DNA of 64,000 nt from Platerodrilus igneus (lineage: Eukaryota > Arthropoda > Insecta > Coleoptera > Lycidae): the NCBI GenBank assembly GCA_036346225.1, contig JARFIW010001739.1:12255001-12319000 (forward strand), in the 5' to 3' direction. Shown in pieces: positions 32,753-44,140 of the stretch (within the stretch, counting starts at the first letter, position 1; the number at the start of each line of letters is the position of its first letter). Position numbers and translations under genes: made by a program. Under the pieces are notes generated by a model that ran no database searches, was not told the DNA's origin, and saw only the letters and a program-made list of their open reading frames with translations.

Positions 32753-33479
32753 CTGCCACGAAAAAAACGTAACAGGTTGCACCACGGAACAGTTTCGTTG
32801 TAGCTTTCCTTGCTAACAGTAACAACACCTTACCGTTCGTGTTGACATGTTTAGCCTTTCTGCCGCACGCGTCGCCACGATTCCCAGTCTTCCAGGTGTG
32901 CCTAACGTCTTTTAATACAAGCTAAGACTTCCTCTTCCGAGGGCGTTACCTTGTAAGCCAGCAGAAAGTAGCCCGCGCTACGACTTGTAAAGGGTACTTG
33001 CTGTGCATTCTGTTTCGTAGAAAATATGATGTAGTTTTAAGCTGTATGTTGAAATATAAATATAGTTCGTTCACTACCAAGTACTAGTTATAGCAAAGGT
33101 TACACTACTCTATCATTATTGAAAATATACTTTTTAAAACCGCTACATTTCTCAACTTGTAAGCGTTATTAACATTATGTACAGTAGTAACTTTTTGTTC
33201 CATGAGAGCATATAGAAATTAAACACGTGCGGATATTAACATTTGGACGGCATCGTAGTTTAATATTTAAATAAAGAAACGATGTATATATAGACAATGT
33301 TTTGTGCACTACTAGGATAGTAGTATTAAGGCAAAATGGAAATATTTTTAGTAGATAAATTTGAAGTAGTACAAACACGGATAGTTTAGTTCCTTACATT
33401 TTCTCCACCGACCAAGTCTCTTTGTTAAAGCACATGCGCTTTACATTTAACAAACGCATCCAAAAAAAGTACTTTCGTA
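32753..33479. other. No gene recognised after the primer site
   Basis: Probably untranslated leader of the broken LTR element to about 33000, then AT-rich DNA. No gag frame was found. Confidence 0.45.
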
Positions 33480-33690
33480 ATCATACATCACCATCATTTT
33501 GTTTTCGACCTTACCTAAGGTCGGATTGTCGTAGCTCTAACTTTTTTCTATTCTGTGCTAATCTAAAAAGTTCAACATACCCTTCACAACCTAAATTTCT
33601 AAAAATTTGACTAATTTAGCTTGATCTAGGTATTCCTATTCTTTTCTTATTTACCTGGCTCTATATAGATATTAGCAACCCGATGGTTGT
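33480..33690 (-). mobile_element. RTE-type LINE 3' end, short fragment
   Basis: Aligns by eye with 35200-35345, the 3' end of the longer RTE copy: shared words are TTCTATTCTG.GCTA.TCTAAAAAG and ACCCTTCACAA. On the minus strand it encodes the C-terminal residues before the tail. It is a 5'-truncated copy of the same family. Confidence 0.65.
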
Positions 33691-33715
33691 TAAAGGACTC
33701 CAACATGTTTACATC

Positions 33716-35000
33716 ATCATCATCATTAGGTCTTCAGTCCTGGAACTGGTTAGACGCGTACCTTCATTGTTTCCTATTCTGAACTAACCTACAGATTTCC
33801 CTGAAATTTGTACAGTCTGAATCTATCACTATCTGATCTCGGTCTACATCTACATCTTTTTTCCTATCTCTGCTTGTGATATATCCCATACTAATCCCCA
33901 AAAATGACTTAGAACGTATTCTGCCCTTTTATTTCTTCTATTTTTTCCCCAGATATCCTTGTTCCCCTACTATTTCTACAACCTATTTGTTATTAACTTT
34001 GTCTATCCATGCTATCATCCTCATACATCTGAAGCACAGCATTTCCAAAGGCTGACACCGTTTTTGTGTCTGCTTTTCAGACTGCCCGTATTTCACAGGC
34101 ATACTGTGCTGTGCTTCACACATATGCTTTTAACAATTTTTCTCTTATTCTGTTTGTTGTCTTTCATCATAGGCGCTGTTCTCTCTTGTTAGATGACGTT
34201 CGGTCCCCTTCTATTCTTTTACAATTTTATACCCTATTTCTCAGACATTCAGTGGTTGTGAAGGTGGGTAAGCAGCCTGTGGCTGCCAAGTTCCCTCAGC
34301 ACTTGAACATTTACCGATTTAACTTTTTTTTTATTTTCCATTGTCAAATGCTTTTTCCAGATCTACAAACCCTATATACACGCTTTCCCCTTTTTCTATT
34401 GTTTTCTCCATTATCACTCTCAGAGCTAAAATAGCTTCCCGTGTTCCCTGTTTCGCCTATACCCCAATTGGTCTTCTAGTATTTCTTCAGCCCGTTTTTC
34501 CATTCGTCTTTGTACAATTCTAGTTATTATTTTTGACACATGTGCTGTCTAACTTATTGTTCGTAAATTTTCACATTTATCCGCGCCTTTCTTTTTTGGT
34601 ATAGTTACAATGATGTTACGTTTGAAATCTTTGGGTATTTCACCTGTCTCATACATATAGCTTACAAGTCAGAAGAGACGTTCTGTTACTGCTTGTCCAG
34701 CCGCTTTTAGAGTTTCTGCTTGCCCCTTATCTGTACCCGGCGCCTTACCATTTTTCAGACCCTTTAATTCAAAATCTAACTCATCTCTAAATAAGGTTCT
34801 AAGTCATCATTTTCAATGTCTGATTCCTGTTCTAATGCAGTTACTTTCTCTCCTGCATATAAATTCCCTATATATTCTTGCTATCTACCCACCTTCTCTG
34901 CATTTTCTGTAATGACGTTTCCTCCACGTCCCTTATATTTTTACTATACGGTTTTGTATTCCTAAGATTGATTCTAATTAGTTTGTATGCTTCATCTGTC
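33716..35000 (-). mobile_element. RTE-type LINE, RT and C-terminus
   Basis: Read on the minus strand: RT leader with ETLKAAGQAVTERLF near 34730-34680, GEIPKDFKRNIIVTIPKKKG near 34650-34590, and EEILEDQLGYRRNRGTREAI near 34490-34430. The first catalytic aspartate lies in YIGFVDLEKAFD near 34385-34340. The region of the second catalytic box and thumb is shortened. The copy ends at (CAT)n at 33716-33728, which on the minus strand is the ATGATG tail usual for RTE elements. Stops interrupt every frame. It is the same family as the copy split at 9157/16022. Confidence 0.75.
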
Positions 35001-35189
35001 TTTCCTACATGTTTACATGATTCTCATTTATGAGGTAATGAAATATTACTTGGTTATCTCCTCCAAAAAAGGAAAAGTGTTATATTATATGTTATGGTAA
35101 GGCCTAATCAACGAATCGCTGTCAACATGCCAGACTGTTAACTAATTGTGAGTTATGTCATGGTGATATTTAGTTAACTGATTTGTATT

Positions 35190-38080
35190 TAATTTTTTTT
35201 TGTTTTGTTTTCGAACTTACTTAAGGTCAGTTTGACGCAACTTAAATTCTTTTCATTCTGAGCTAGTCTAAAAAGGTCTAAATACCCTTCACAAGCTAAA
35301 TCTCTAATAATTTAACTAATATAGCTTTGTCTAGGTCTTGCTACTCTATTTTTATTTGGTAGTCTATAATCTAAGACCTTACTAAATAATCTCTCATGTC
35401 TTAACTGATGCCCTATCCTTCTACCTCTCCTGACCTTCAATTGTTTCCACATACAGGGACCCTCACCTATTCTTCTATAAACTTCCTCATTTGTTACTCT
35501 ATCTATCCAACTAATCTTTAACATTCTCCTATAACACCAAGTTACAAAAACTTCTATCCTTTTCTTGTCGTCCTCTTTAATTGTCCAAGTATCACTACCG
35601 TATAATAGAACGCTCCATACGTACGACTTTAAGAAACTTTTTCTATTATCAAAACTAATACTATTAGCTATTAGTAAGTTTTCTTTTTTAAAAACATTTT
35701 TCTAGCTTGAGCTATTCTAGCTACTAAATTCCTTCTCCTGCGTCTGTCCTTTGTAATTATACTATCTAAATAAGAAAATTCATCTACCTCCTCTTACTCG
35801 GTATTACCTATTTTTAATTTTTGTTTAGAACTAGGCTGTAACTCGCTTGTCATTACCTTTGTCTTTCCTGAGTTCATTCTCATGCTATAGTTACTCTGCA
35901 GTATCTCATCTAAAATATTTAAAAACTCTCGTATCTCTTTTCTAGGCTCTGCCATAATGGTTATATCATCTGCTAAACGTAACATGTCTATTTTCTGTCT
36001 CTGTACACTAAAATCTATCTTTTTCTCTCTCTAGCTAAGCTTAAAGCTTCCTCAATATAAACATATTAAAAATCAAGGGAGATAGTATGCAGCCCTGTCT
36101 AGTACCATTTCTAATCTTAGCTTCCTTTTCTATTTCATCAAATCTAATTACTACGTTTTGATTTTATATAGACTGATTAATTTTTCTATTCCTATGAGAG
36201 ATTCCTATTTTTCGCAAAACCCTGAACATAACAATCCAATTACCCTATCCAACGCTTTTTCTAAATCTACAAACGCGAAATGAGTTTTTTTTGTAACGTT
36301 TTTTCGATAATTTTCAAAATCATTAGAATCGGTTTTCTAGTCCCTCTGTCTTTACAAAAACCATATTGGTCTTCGCTTAAATAATTCTCAGTCAAAGCTT
36401 CTACTCTAATTTTAATTATTATTGTTTGTATTTTGAAAGCATGGGTAGTTAAACTAACTGTTCTAAAATTGTCACATCTATCAGCTTCTGATTTTTTGGG
36501 ATTGGGATAATAATATTTTTTTTGATATCTATTAGGACCTCACCTGTGTCATATATTACTTTTACTAGTTCATATAGTCTGTCTAAAGTTTTGTGACGTG
36601 TATATTTTATTAAATTCTGCGGGTACATCGTCTATCCCCAGTGCTTTATTTAGTTTAAGATCCCTAACAGCTCTATCAAATTGCCCTCTTAATATCGAGA
36701 ACCTTATTGCTACATCCTCTTCTTGGTCGTTCTCTAACTGATCCATATCGTCTTCTTTATATAAATCTTCTAAATATCTTTTCCATCTATCTGTTACCCC
36801 AACTTTTTCTATTAGAATTTTATTATTCTCATCTTTAATACCATTATATTTTTTTCTATCTTCCCCGAAAAACTTTTTAACTGCCCTGTAAGCCCTGTAT
36901 ATCTTATCTAATCTCAAATTATCTTGTATTCCCTTACAATTCGCCTTCATCCATTTATTTCTAACTTTTTTACACTCATGTACTATTTTATTCCTAACTC
37001 TAGTATATTTTTTACATACTTTCACTATACAATTCTCTGAAAGGTTCAAGCTTTCTTCTATTCTCTATTAAATATAATATCTCTTTTGTTACCCAGGGTT
37101 TTCTCGCTTCTACCTTTTCCTTACCAATAGTCGTCTGGATTGCTGTATCATGTACAGCTTTTTTTATTTCTTTCTATCTATTTTCTACGTTTCCTCCTAT
37201 AGCTTTCTCTTTGATCTTATTATCTAATAGTTGTTTATGTTTCTCTTTTACCTCACTATCACGAAGCATACTTAGATCCCATCCATCTCTTTTAACCTTT
37301 CTCAATTTTTTGAATTTTAGATTACACTTCATTTTAACTAAGTTACGATCGCTACCTATGTCAGCCTCTGGATAACTACGGCATTTTTTAACTTGGTTTC
37401 TAAATCTTTGTTTAATTAAATATAATCTATTTGGTATATAGCTCTATCACCTGGCGCTTTCCAGGTATATCTTCTTCTAAAATGTTCGAATAGGGTGTTT
37501 ACAGTTACTAATCTATGTTCCTGTCAAAACTCAACTAATCTTTCTCCTCTATCATTTTGTCTACCACACCCAAATTTTCCTATCATATTTCCCTAGCTAC
37601 CTTCTCCCACTGACGCATTAAAATCGCCCATAACGATTAAATTCTCGTCTCCCTTTACTTTTCTCACTATACTATTTATATTCTCGTACACCTTTTCTAC
37701 TTCCTCATCCCCGTACTGAGTTGTTGGCATGTAAACCTGTACTAAAACTGTGTCTGTAGGTTTCGTACTCAATCTAACCATAATTTTTCTATCACTAAAT
37801 TGTAAGTACTCTTTAACTTTACGTCGTAATCTTTTACGTAACACAATTCCTTCTCCTGCCTGTCCATTAGTTGAAGAAGTTGTAATTATTCTGTAATTAT
37901 ATTTCCAAAAGTCATTACTAACTGGCCATCTCACCTCACTAATACCTAAAATGTCCAGTTTTTTTCTCTCCTTTGAACTAATGAATTCGTTAACTTATCT
38001 ACTCTAAGTAATGACCTTGCATTCCAAGTATCTCCTCTCGAAGATCCAAAAGAGGGGGTATTTTACCTCCGGACAAGAAT
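35190..38080 (-). mobile_element. RTE-type LINE, nearly full length
   Basis: A 2.9-kb copy holding endonuclease and RT in one ORF lineage. Endonuclease (37934-37593): VLVQVYMPTTQYGDEEVEKV and LIVMGDFNASVGEGS, with the catalytic DFNA intact. RT leader (37049-36570): RDLKLNKALGIDDVPAEF. RT core: a GTRQGC-like box near 36110 and the catalytic box LADDITIMAE near 35980-35950, where the usual FADD reads LADD. C-terminus (35524-35312): LKISWIDRVTNEEVYRRIGE and RRIGHQLRHE, then RVARPRQSY. It is broken by several stops. Host proteins named craniofacial development protein 2-like are often mispredictions from such endonucleases. Confidence 0.85.
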
Positions 38081-39075
38081 TTTACATGTGAGTTCTGAAT
38101 CATGCATAGTTCCTGTTTCAAGCCATGCATACCTGGAAAAGATTGTGGTAGGTTCCCATACCTTTCCACAACCCAGTTTTTAAAAATTTTAGCAAAAAGT
38201 CGTATCTCTTACGACCAACCCCAACAACCTTGTAAATTATCGAGGATCGCTCATTATACAATCATAACAAAAAGATTCTGAATTCGAAACGAAAATGCAG
38301 CTTTTTTTCTAGACACTTATCTACACCTCTCAGTAATTTTCTTTTTGCTAAAGCGAAAAACTCATTACATTACTTTACTTCGCTCAATGCTGTCTTTAGT
38401 CACTCGCGTTTCACCACTTTCCACTTCGCAACCTTTTTGTCGTTTATTATCTACAGTCGTGTGTGACAAGCAAACCTAAATTACCAATTGACAGAATCTT
38501 GTAAAGTAGGTTGATCTGACTAGATCATATTTAGTATAATCGAAAATCAGCGGTATCGTGAAATGTATTTATTTAAATGGATACCGAAGTATATAAATAC
38601 AGAAAAATATTTAAAAAATAAGAAATGAACGAAACACATTTCAACTACGTTATCAACTTTAAAGGACCAAATATTGTTTTGTCGAGCAATCCATGTTTAA
38701 GGCCTGTAAACTTAGTCTTATATTATACACTACTGTACTTGTTAAACTCTTTAACAGTATTAGCTATATTTTTTAAATCCAAAAAATTCTGTGAGTATTA
38801 TTTGATAACAGTTTTTTCTGATTAAATTAAGAAACGTACTAACATTGCTACCGTGATTTAGTTTGTTAACAAATATTGTTTAGCAGTCTAGTTTTATATT
38901 ATTCTTTCGTATTATTCTTTCAATAATGACTTTTATTTATCATTTATTTTCTTAAAAGTATATGCCATTTTATAATTTACTTCAAGAAATAAATAAATGT
39001 ATGCACAATAATTTATGAAACAAAAATTATTTTGAATTGCAATAAAACTTTTTAATGACAATATCACAAACTTAC
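38081..39075. other. No gene; RTE 5' region then AT-rich DNA
   Basis: Bases 38081-38250 are probably the 5' leader of the RTE copy. The rest is AT-rich. A further exon of the immunoglobulin gene should lie downstream on the minus strand, but I could not find one here. Confidence 0.45.
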
Positions 39076-39273
39076 CAAACACCAGCATACTATTTGTTTT
39101 TCTATCTTCACTATGAAAAGTTGCTACGTGACAAGTGTAATCACCGGACAAATCCGGACTCGGCTTAGTTATATACAAAGCTCTATGTACACTATTGGCA
39201 TCTATACTAGCAGCGTATTCTAAGTTTAATCGTCCCTTAAGGACTCCCAGTTCTTGTGGTCGCTTGCTGCTGC
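39076..39273 (-). CDS. Immunoglobulin-domain protein, exon 2 of the pair
   Basis: Encodes the second half of a V-type immunoglobulin fold: SKRPQELGVLKGRLNLEYAA, SVHRALYITKPSPDLSGDYT, then CHVATFHSEDRK ending MLVF. The DLSGDYTC motif is the D-x-G-x-Y-x-C signature around the second disulfide cysteine. It starts after an acceptor CCTAAG at 39274-39279 and ends at a perfect GTAAG donor (39071-39075). Both splice sites keep the frame: exon 1 ends in phase 1 and this exon supplies the remaining two bases of the Gly codon. The wording recalls insect cell-surface proteins of the beat/side type, but I cannot name the gene. Confidence 0.75.
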
Positions 39274-39326
39274 CTTAGGGTACCATACAATTAGTAAATT
39301 TTGACTTTGTTAAATAATATACAAAC

Positions 39327-39524
39327 CTGGTATCCATTGATAGACAGGCTTATGATCATCTTCATTAAAATACCACTTTACGACTAAACCGACGTTTTTA
39401 TCGTCCATGTCGTCGGATTCTTCTAATATAAAATCACAGTCTAACACTGCAGGGGCGCCATGTTGAATGACGTTTGGAACGTGCAATTTTTTGATTTTTA
39501 CGCCACTTCCCATTTGAATTTTAC
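39327..39524 (-). CDS. Immunoglobulin-domain protein, exon 1 of the pair
   Basis: Encodes the first half of the immunoglobulin fold: VKIKKLHVPNVIQHGAPAVL, DCDFILEESDDMDDKNVG and LVVKWYFNEDDHKPVYQWIP. Cys in LDCDF is the first disulfide cysteine, and VKWYF carries the core tryptophan. The acceptor is TTGTTACAG ending at 39525 and the donor GTTTGT begins at 39326. The intron to the next exon is only 53 bases. Flanking exons (signal peptide, membrane anchor) were not found, so the gene extends beyond this stretch, with transposons filling its introns. Frame, splice sites and fold signatures are all intact, so this is probably a functional host gene. Confidence 0.78.
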
Positions 39525-39815
39525 CTGTAACAATAAAAAAACATTAGCTACAATCAAAATAACGTTTTTAAGTCTGTACAATGAGAAAGTTACGTATTTA
39601 TAGAGGGTCGAGCAAGTCGCATTACTTTGCCACAGGACAACTTTTGTTGTAATTAAACGTGCGCGTCTATTTGTCCAAAAAGGTTACTCTTTTGCTTAAC
39701 TGAGCGTGAGTGGATGTATGTCAAGGGTATCTTACAAAAGTAGATAAATGTCAACTCTATTATTATCAAGTTCCACAAGACCAACTCCCGAAATACATAT
39801 TATTAGTTATGACTC

Positions 39816-40115
39816 AAACAGGGCGTCGCCGTGGATCAATGTAGTAAGCGTAAGACTAAGGATCCCAAGGTCCTGGGTTCGAATCCCGACTCGGTCGACT
39901 GCTTGAAAAATGGCAGGTGAGCATTTTTCACAAAAATTACGCCCTCGTTCTTATGAAAGGTTAAATAGAGGTTCCGGGTGTGAGTGTTGTCACGCACGTT
40001 AAAGATCCCTACCTTGCCTGGAACGGCAAGGCTTCGGCAAAATTCTAAATTTCCAGGCAACAAAATCTCGCCTCCTGGCCAATGTAGTACCTTTGGGTGG
40101 AGCATTGGAAATGTA
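39816..40115 (+). mobile_element. tRNA-derived SINE, copy 2
   Basis: A perfect B-box GGTTCGAATCC lies at 39876-39886, with an A-box-like sequence some 40 bases before. The body matches copy 1 (26666-26930), including GTGTGAGTGTTGTCACGCAC, GATCCCTACCTTGCCTGGAA and CTAAATTTCCAGG. It ends with AATGTAGTACCTTTGGGTGG and AGCATTGG. This copy is better preserved than copy 1. Confidence 0.8.
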
Positions 40116-41059
40116 AATGCAATATGACTCAAACACTGAAACTGTACGATAGAATCGCAACAGAAATTAGAAAATAAATGGAACATTATGAAAAGAACGC
40201 TTATTTGGCTTTAACTAAAGCGGCTTTATTTGTATCTAAAGATAAAAGTATTGTCATGAATACAATAATTTGCATTTTTACATTTGTATACTTTAATTCC
40301 AAGAACAGTTTATTTTAGCTAATCTTCTTTGTTCATTACTTTGTAATTAATTACTTTATTAACGCGGAAATCTCAGCATCCTATTCGGTGCATTTTAGTG
40401 TCTTTATTCCGTTCTTACTTTGTAACTGCCACACTCATGAGGAAACCTCAATCTCTTGTTTTGCACACATTTTCCTTATCAAGTATCCGTTGATCCAAGA
40501 AATTCTTGGATAACGTTACGGTTTGGCGTTTAACGCGGTCCACCGCATTACAAGAACTTCCTGAATTACAGTTCTGGGATTCCATCTTTACACTCGAATG
40601 TCCGCCCAGGCGACTATATATCAGAGAGACGGCCATCAGGCCAAGTAGTAGTAGTCCGATGTGCCTAGTAGTAGCAGATCAGTCACTAAGAGACCACTCC
40701 TGTTCAAGCCCAAATTAGTCAATCCTCAGTACTCCAGAACTACAGTAAGCAGTTACATCCAGCACACCCAATCTTGTCACGATACACCTCCAGCGAATCA
40801 TGTAAATCATGTAATCATGTAATTCTGCTGCTGAACTTAATGTCTTAGAATAACGTGATTATGTACTAAATATCTTGTCCTTAACGCCGATCAAGTAGTG
40901 AGTTTGAGAACCCGTATGGGTAGCATTATTGCGCGATCCCCAGGTTTTATAGAACCTGAGTTAAATACCGCCTAACGCTCTATCGCAACCACGCTCCCAC
41001 ATCCGTAACCAAGGGTATTAAAGTGTATTTAACAGTATGATTGATAGATATCTCAATAC
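40116..41059. other. No gene recognised
   Basis: Mixed-composition DNA with chance frames. The part from 40775 may belong to the LTR relic that follows, but I could not align it. Confidence 0.4.
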
Positions 41060-41434
41060 AGTATGATTGTTCTCCCTATTTCTTCGGAATAAAGAAAATC
41101 GTATGTAAATGTGAATCCCCTCTTGCGACAGTTTTAGTTTAGTTTAAATTCTAACCAAACGTTTGATGTATGTAAATTATTGTGAAGATAAAGCGTTTAT
41201 GTGGTATAAATGTGTTAGATAAGTAAACTACCAGTAATATTAGCGCTAAATAGTGTTTAACTCGTCGTACGTACGAGATTAAATTAGTGCCTTCAAATAG
41301 TGTAAACTAGTCTTAATGTAAACAAGATTGTGAATATATGTACTTGCAAAGAACAATTATTAGACTTATATTTATTAAAAATAAAAAACATTATCACAAA
41401 GATTTATTAATTTAGGATATTTTTTTAAGAAAAT
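41060..41434 (+). repeat. LTR relic related to the gypsy element at 54175-60508
   Basis: From about 41150 it shares with the LTRs at 54175-54667 and 60041-60508 the order AACGTTTGATGTA[TC]ATAAAT, a GTGGTATAAATGT-like stretch, GTCGTAC.T and AAATTAGTGCCT. It ends with AATTATTAGACTTATATTTAT. The 5' part is absent or unrecognisable and no terminal GTTACA is found. It is an old truncated copy. Confidence 0.6.
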
Positions 41435-41758
41435 TGTAAGTGTCAAAGAATGTATCCAACTCCAACAACAGCACATTAAATGTAAGTCTTTTAATGGCCT
41501 CTCCAACAAAGGGGATTTTCTAAATTATTCCATAATCGTGGTTCTAACACTTTGATATATCTTGTATAGTACATACTAAATGGGAATAACTTGAATCACA
41601 CATGTTTTTATTTATACAATTTTAAAATGAAGCGTGGAGAATAATGAATTTAATTTATGTCAAAAAAATCATGGATAACTAAAAACATTTATAATATTAA
41701 GTTTTTTATACGGTGGCAAGGTAACCAATTTCTTGCTCTCGTGTTGCAAGTTACAACA
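41435..41758 (-). repeat. 3' LTR of the older BEL/Pao element
   Basis: On the minus strand a polypurine tract GAGGGGCGGGGGGA (41759-41772) is followed by TGTTGTAACTTGCAACACGA, an LTR-like start. A possible LTR end GACACTTACA occurs at 41435. This is the position expected for the 3' LTR of the BEL/Pao element whose integrase tail lies at 48814, once the younger insertion is removed. The matching 5' LTR was not found in the window. Confidence 0.5.
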
Positions 41759-41935
41759 TCCCCCCGCCCCTCTAAGGCGTATGCTTCAATTTTGGTAAAC
41801 TAAACATAACACAGTACAATTACATAATGAGCCAAAAGTAATTTCTGCACAGCGTAAAACTATAAACTTTATTCTAAGAATACATAACTATTAATACACT
41901 ATACTACCTCTACATTATTATCACGTTATGGGCAT

Positions 41936-42321
41936 TGTAGGGATGTTAAGGTGATCTAGATATGTTAGTTATAGGGAAGGACCAATTGCTTTTTGTAGCA
42001 ATACCGATGGCAGTGTAGCGGTTATGTAATAAATAAAGCAACTACAACAAACTACTTAATAAAGGGTATAAATACCTTAAAGCCTGTGCCGCTCGGGGCA
42101 ATAAAAGTCACACACAAAAGGGTTAGCGGACAACCAAGAACACGCACGTTCGGTGTCGCTTCCAAAAGCTCTCGTGCAACTGTCTTCTGTAACGGTTCGA
42201 GTACGACTGTGTCACTTCACGCACTCCCACAGCCGGCATAAATGTTTTACTAAACTGTAGGGTACCCGATCTAATGGTATTTATTGCCACCAATACCAAA
42301 TTGTTCGATGATGACGTAACA
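41936..42321 (-). repeat. 3' LTR of the young BEL/Pao element
   Basis: Starts (minus strand) TGTTACGTCATCATCGAACA and ends CTTAACATCCCTACA. Contains TATAAATA and AATAAA words that may be the promoter and polyadenylation signals. The tract TTTGGTGGGCGGTA just inside (42322-42335) is the likely polypurine primer. Confidence 0.9.
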
Positions 42322-42465
42322 TACCGCCCACCAAATTCATACAATTTTGAAATGGAGGGAAGTAGGTTGGGTGAAGGAAATCATATGGGATTTGACTTGC
42401 TAGGAAAACAGGTAACGAAAGGTAGGGTAGTACACTACAGCGAGCGATATTACCAACTATGCAAA

Positions 42466-42471
<6 letters not shown>

Positions 42472-42504
<33 letters not shown>
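42472..42504. repeat. (TA)n microsatellite
   Basis: An uninterrupted run of about 16 TA units, lying between the integrase stop and the 3' LTR of the young BEL/Pao element. Confidence 0.95.
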
Positions 42505-42508
<4 letters not shown>

Positions 42509-42583
42509 ATAAACAAATATTTAAAAATAATATACTACTATACATGTAAGAAATGTGTATATACATCTAAACATAAAATAAAA

Positions 42584-44101
42584 TTAAAATACCGGTAGCG
42601 GCGCTAGTTTGACCAAAGGTCGTTTTAATGTGCCATGTGCAGTTTTGATCTCCGCGACACGTATAATATCGTCCGCACCGGGAAAAGTATTAATAATACG
42701 ACCAAACTTCCATTGAAGTGGAGAAAGCTGGTCGTCCTTGATGAAGACAATAGTGTCCTTTTCAACTTGTCGGACACCTACCTTAGAGTGCCATTTAACT
42801 TTCTGATTCAGAGTATGTAAGTACTCATGGCTCCGGCGAGCCCAAAAATCTTGATGGAGTTTTTGCAGGAGTTTCCACCCGCTCTTTAATGATAAAGCGT
42901 TGGTTAAATGGTCCTCATCTGGTGGTGCAGAAAGAGGCTCCATAGTTAGGAAATGACCTGGTGTTAAGCAACGCAAGTCATTTGGATCCGAAATCAAAGC
43001 GCAGAGTGGCCTTGAATTTAAAACAGATTTAATTTGAGTAAGAACTGTGTAAAGTTCCTCAAAGGTAAGTTTTTGTTCGCCGATTACGCGAGCTAGGTGT
43101 GTCTTTACCGACTTAACACCGCTTTCCCACAAGCCACCGAAGTAAGGGGCGCTAGGTGGATTAAACGACCACTTTATCTTTTCTGAGATTACAGCACTAT
43201 GCAGATAACTCGTAAACTGACGATAGGCACCTACAAAATTAGTACCGCAATCACTAAATACTTGAGAACAGCGTCCTCGACGTGCTATAAATCGTCGCAA
43301 AGCGGCAAGAAACGCGTCTGCCGACAAATCCGAAACAACTTTAATATGTGCTGCCTTAGTGGCAAAACAAACAAAAATGCAAATATAGGCCTTAAGAGTT
43401 TTAGAGCCTCGTAGGCGGCTAGCCTTTATAAAAAGAGGGCCAGCAAAGTCAACGCCAACAATACTGAACGGTTTGATTTGGGTAATACGTGCTGCCGGTA
43501 GGTCTCCCATAGGAGGAGTTACTAGGACCGGTTTGGTACGAAAACATCTATGACATGATGATAAATAATTTCGGATTGAATTTTTAATAGAAAGGATCCA
43601 GAAATTCTGTTGGATAAGATACGCTGTGGTATTAACACCGTGATGGCAATACCTTTCATGAGCTGACCGAATGATAAGTTCGGTTAATCGGTGCCGCTGA
43701 GGCAATAACGCAGGAAACTTTTTGAAATAGGAAAGCGAAGAATGTGTCAAGCGACCACCTACTCTTAAGATATTTTGTGGATCAACAAATGGAGAAAGTT
43801 TTCGCAAGCTTTTAGGTAATTTACGGTTTGCCTTGATCGAAGCTATTTCCTTTGAAAATGTAACATTTTGTACATGCCGAACGATAATCATGAGAGCATT
43901 GTGTAATTCAATGTCTGTTAAGGGACCCGTATGACGTTGAGCCATGGGTTTAGAAAATCTATAAATGTAAGCCACGATGCCTTGGATTTTATATAACGAT
44001 GAAAAGCGACTTAGTAAAATGTCAATGACGTTTGGATCTGTTTGAGCGACAAATGTTAGGATCTTCTTTTCCGTAGTTACCTCAGCAATTGAGGTTGACA
44101 A
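42584..44101 (-). CDS. BEL/Pao integrase
   Basis: Open for 505 codons. The zinc-binding HHCC part is near 43650-43540 (RYCHHGVNTTAYLIQQNFWI, then SCHRCF). Core: FSIVGVDFAGPLFI (first D), VFSDCGTNFVGAYRQF (second D) and APYFGGLWESGVKSVK (E), so the DDE triad is intact. The C-terminus has DTIVFIKDDQLSPLQWKFGR and KRPLVKLAPLPVF, the conserved tail of BEL/Pao integrases. It starts just after the stop that ends RNase H and was originally part of the same polyprotein, so its ATG is not a natural start. Confidence 0.9.
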   Translation of the reverse strand: MSTSIAEVTTEKKILTFVAQTDPNVIDILLSRFSSLYKIQGIVAYIYRFSKPMAQRHTGPLTDIELHNALMIIVRHVQNVTFSKEIASIKANRKLPKSLRKLSPFVDPQNILRVGGRLTHSSLSYFKKFPALLPQRHRLTELIIRSAHERYCHHGVNTTAYLIQQNFWILSIKNSIRNYLSSCHRCFRTKPVLVTPPMGDLPAARITQIKPFSIVGVDFAGPLFIKASRLRGSKTLKAYICIFVCFATKAAHIKVVSDLSADAFLAALRRFIARRGRCSQVFSDCGTNFVGAYRQFTSYLHSAVISEKIKWSFNPPSAPYFGGLWESGVKSVKTHLARVIGEQKLTFEELYTVLTQIKSVLNSRPLCALISDPNDLRCLTPGHFLTMEPLSAPPDEDHLTNALSLKSGWKLLQKLHQDFWARRSHEYLHTLNQKVKWHSKVGVRQVEKDTIVFIKDDQLSPLQWKFGRIINTFPGADDIIRVAEIKTAHGTLKRPLVKLAPLPVF

Positions 44102-44140
44102 TATTGGTTGAGGCGGCCACGAGTCACTAGGGTAGTTTAG

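Noticed and set aside
37593..37934. Host craniofacial development protein 2-like gene
   Set aside because: The sequence is the endonuclease of an RTE LINE, a known source of mis-annotation.
38625..38825. 66-codon open frame with a hydrophobic stretch
   Set aside because: AT-rich chance frame with no homology, splice or start context, next to a transposon.
39826..39895. Possible tRNA gene with perfect B-box
   Set aside because: The acceptor stem does not pair and the SINE body follows directly.
40791..40825. Short CATGTAAT repeats
   Set aside because: Only three imperfect copies of a short word; no sign of a longer array.
42472..42504. TA run as a replication origin or promoter
   Set aside because: An ordinary microsatellite inside a retrotransposon 3' region.
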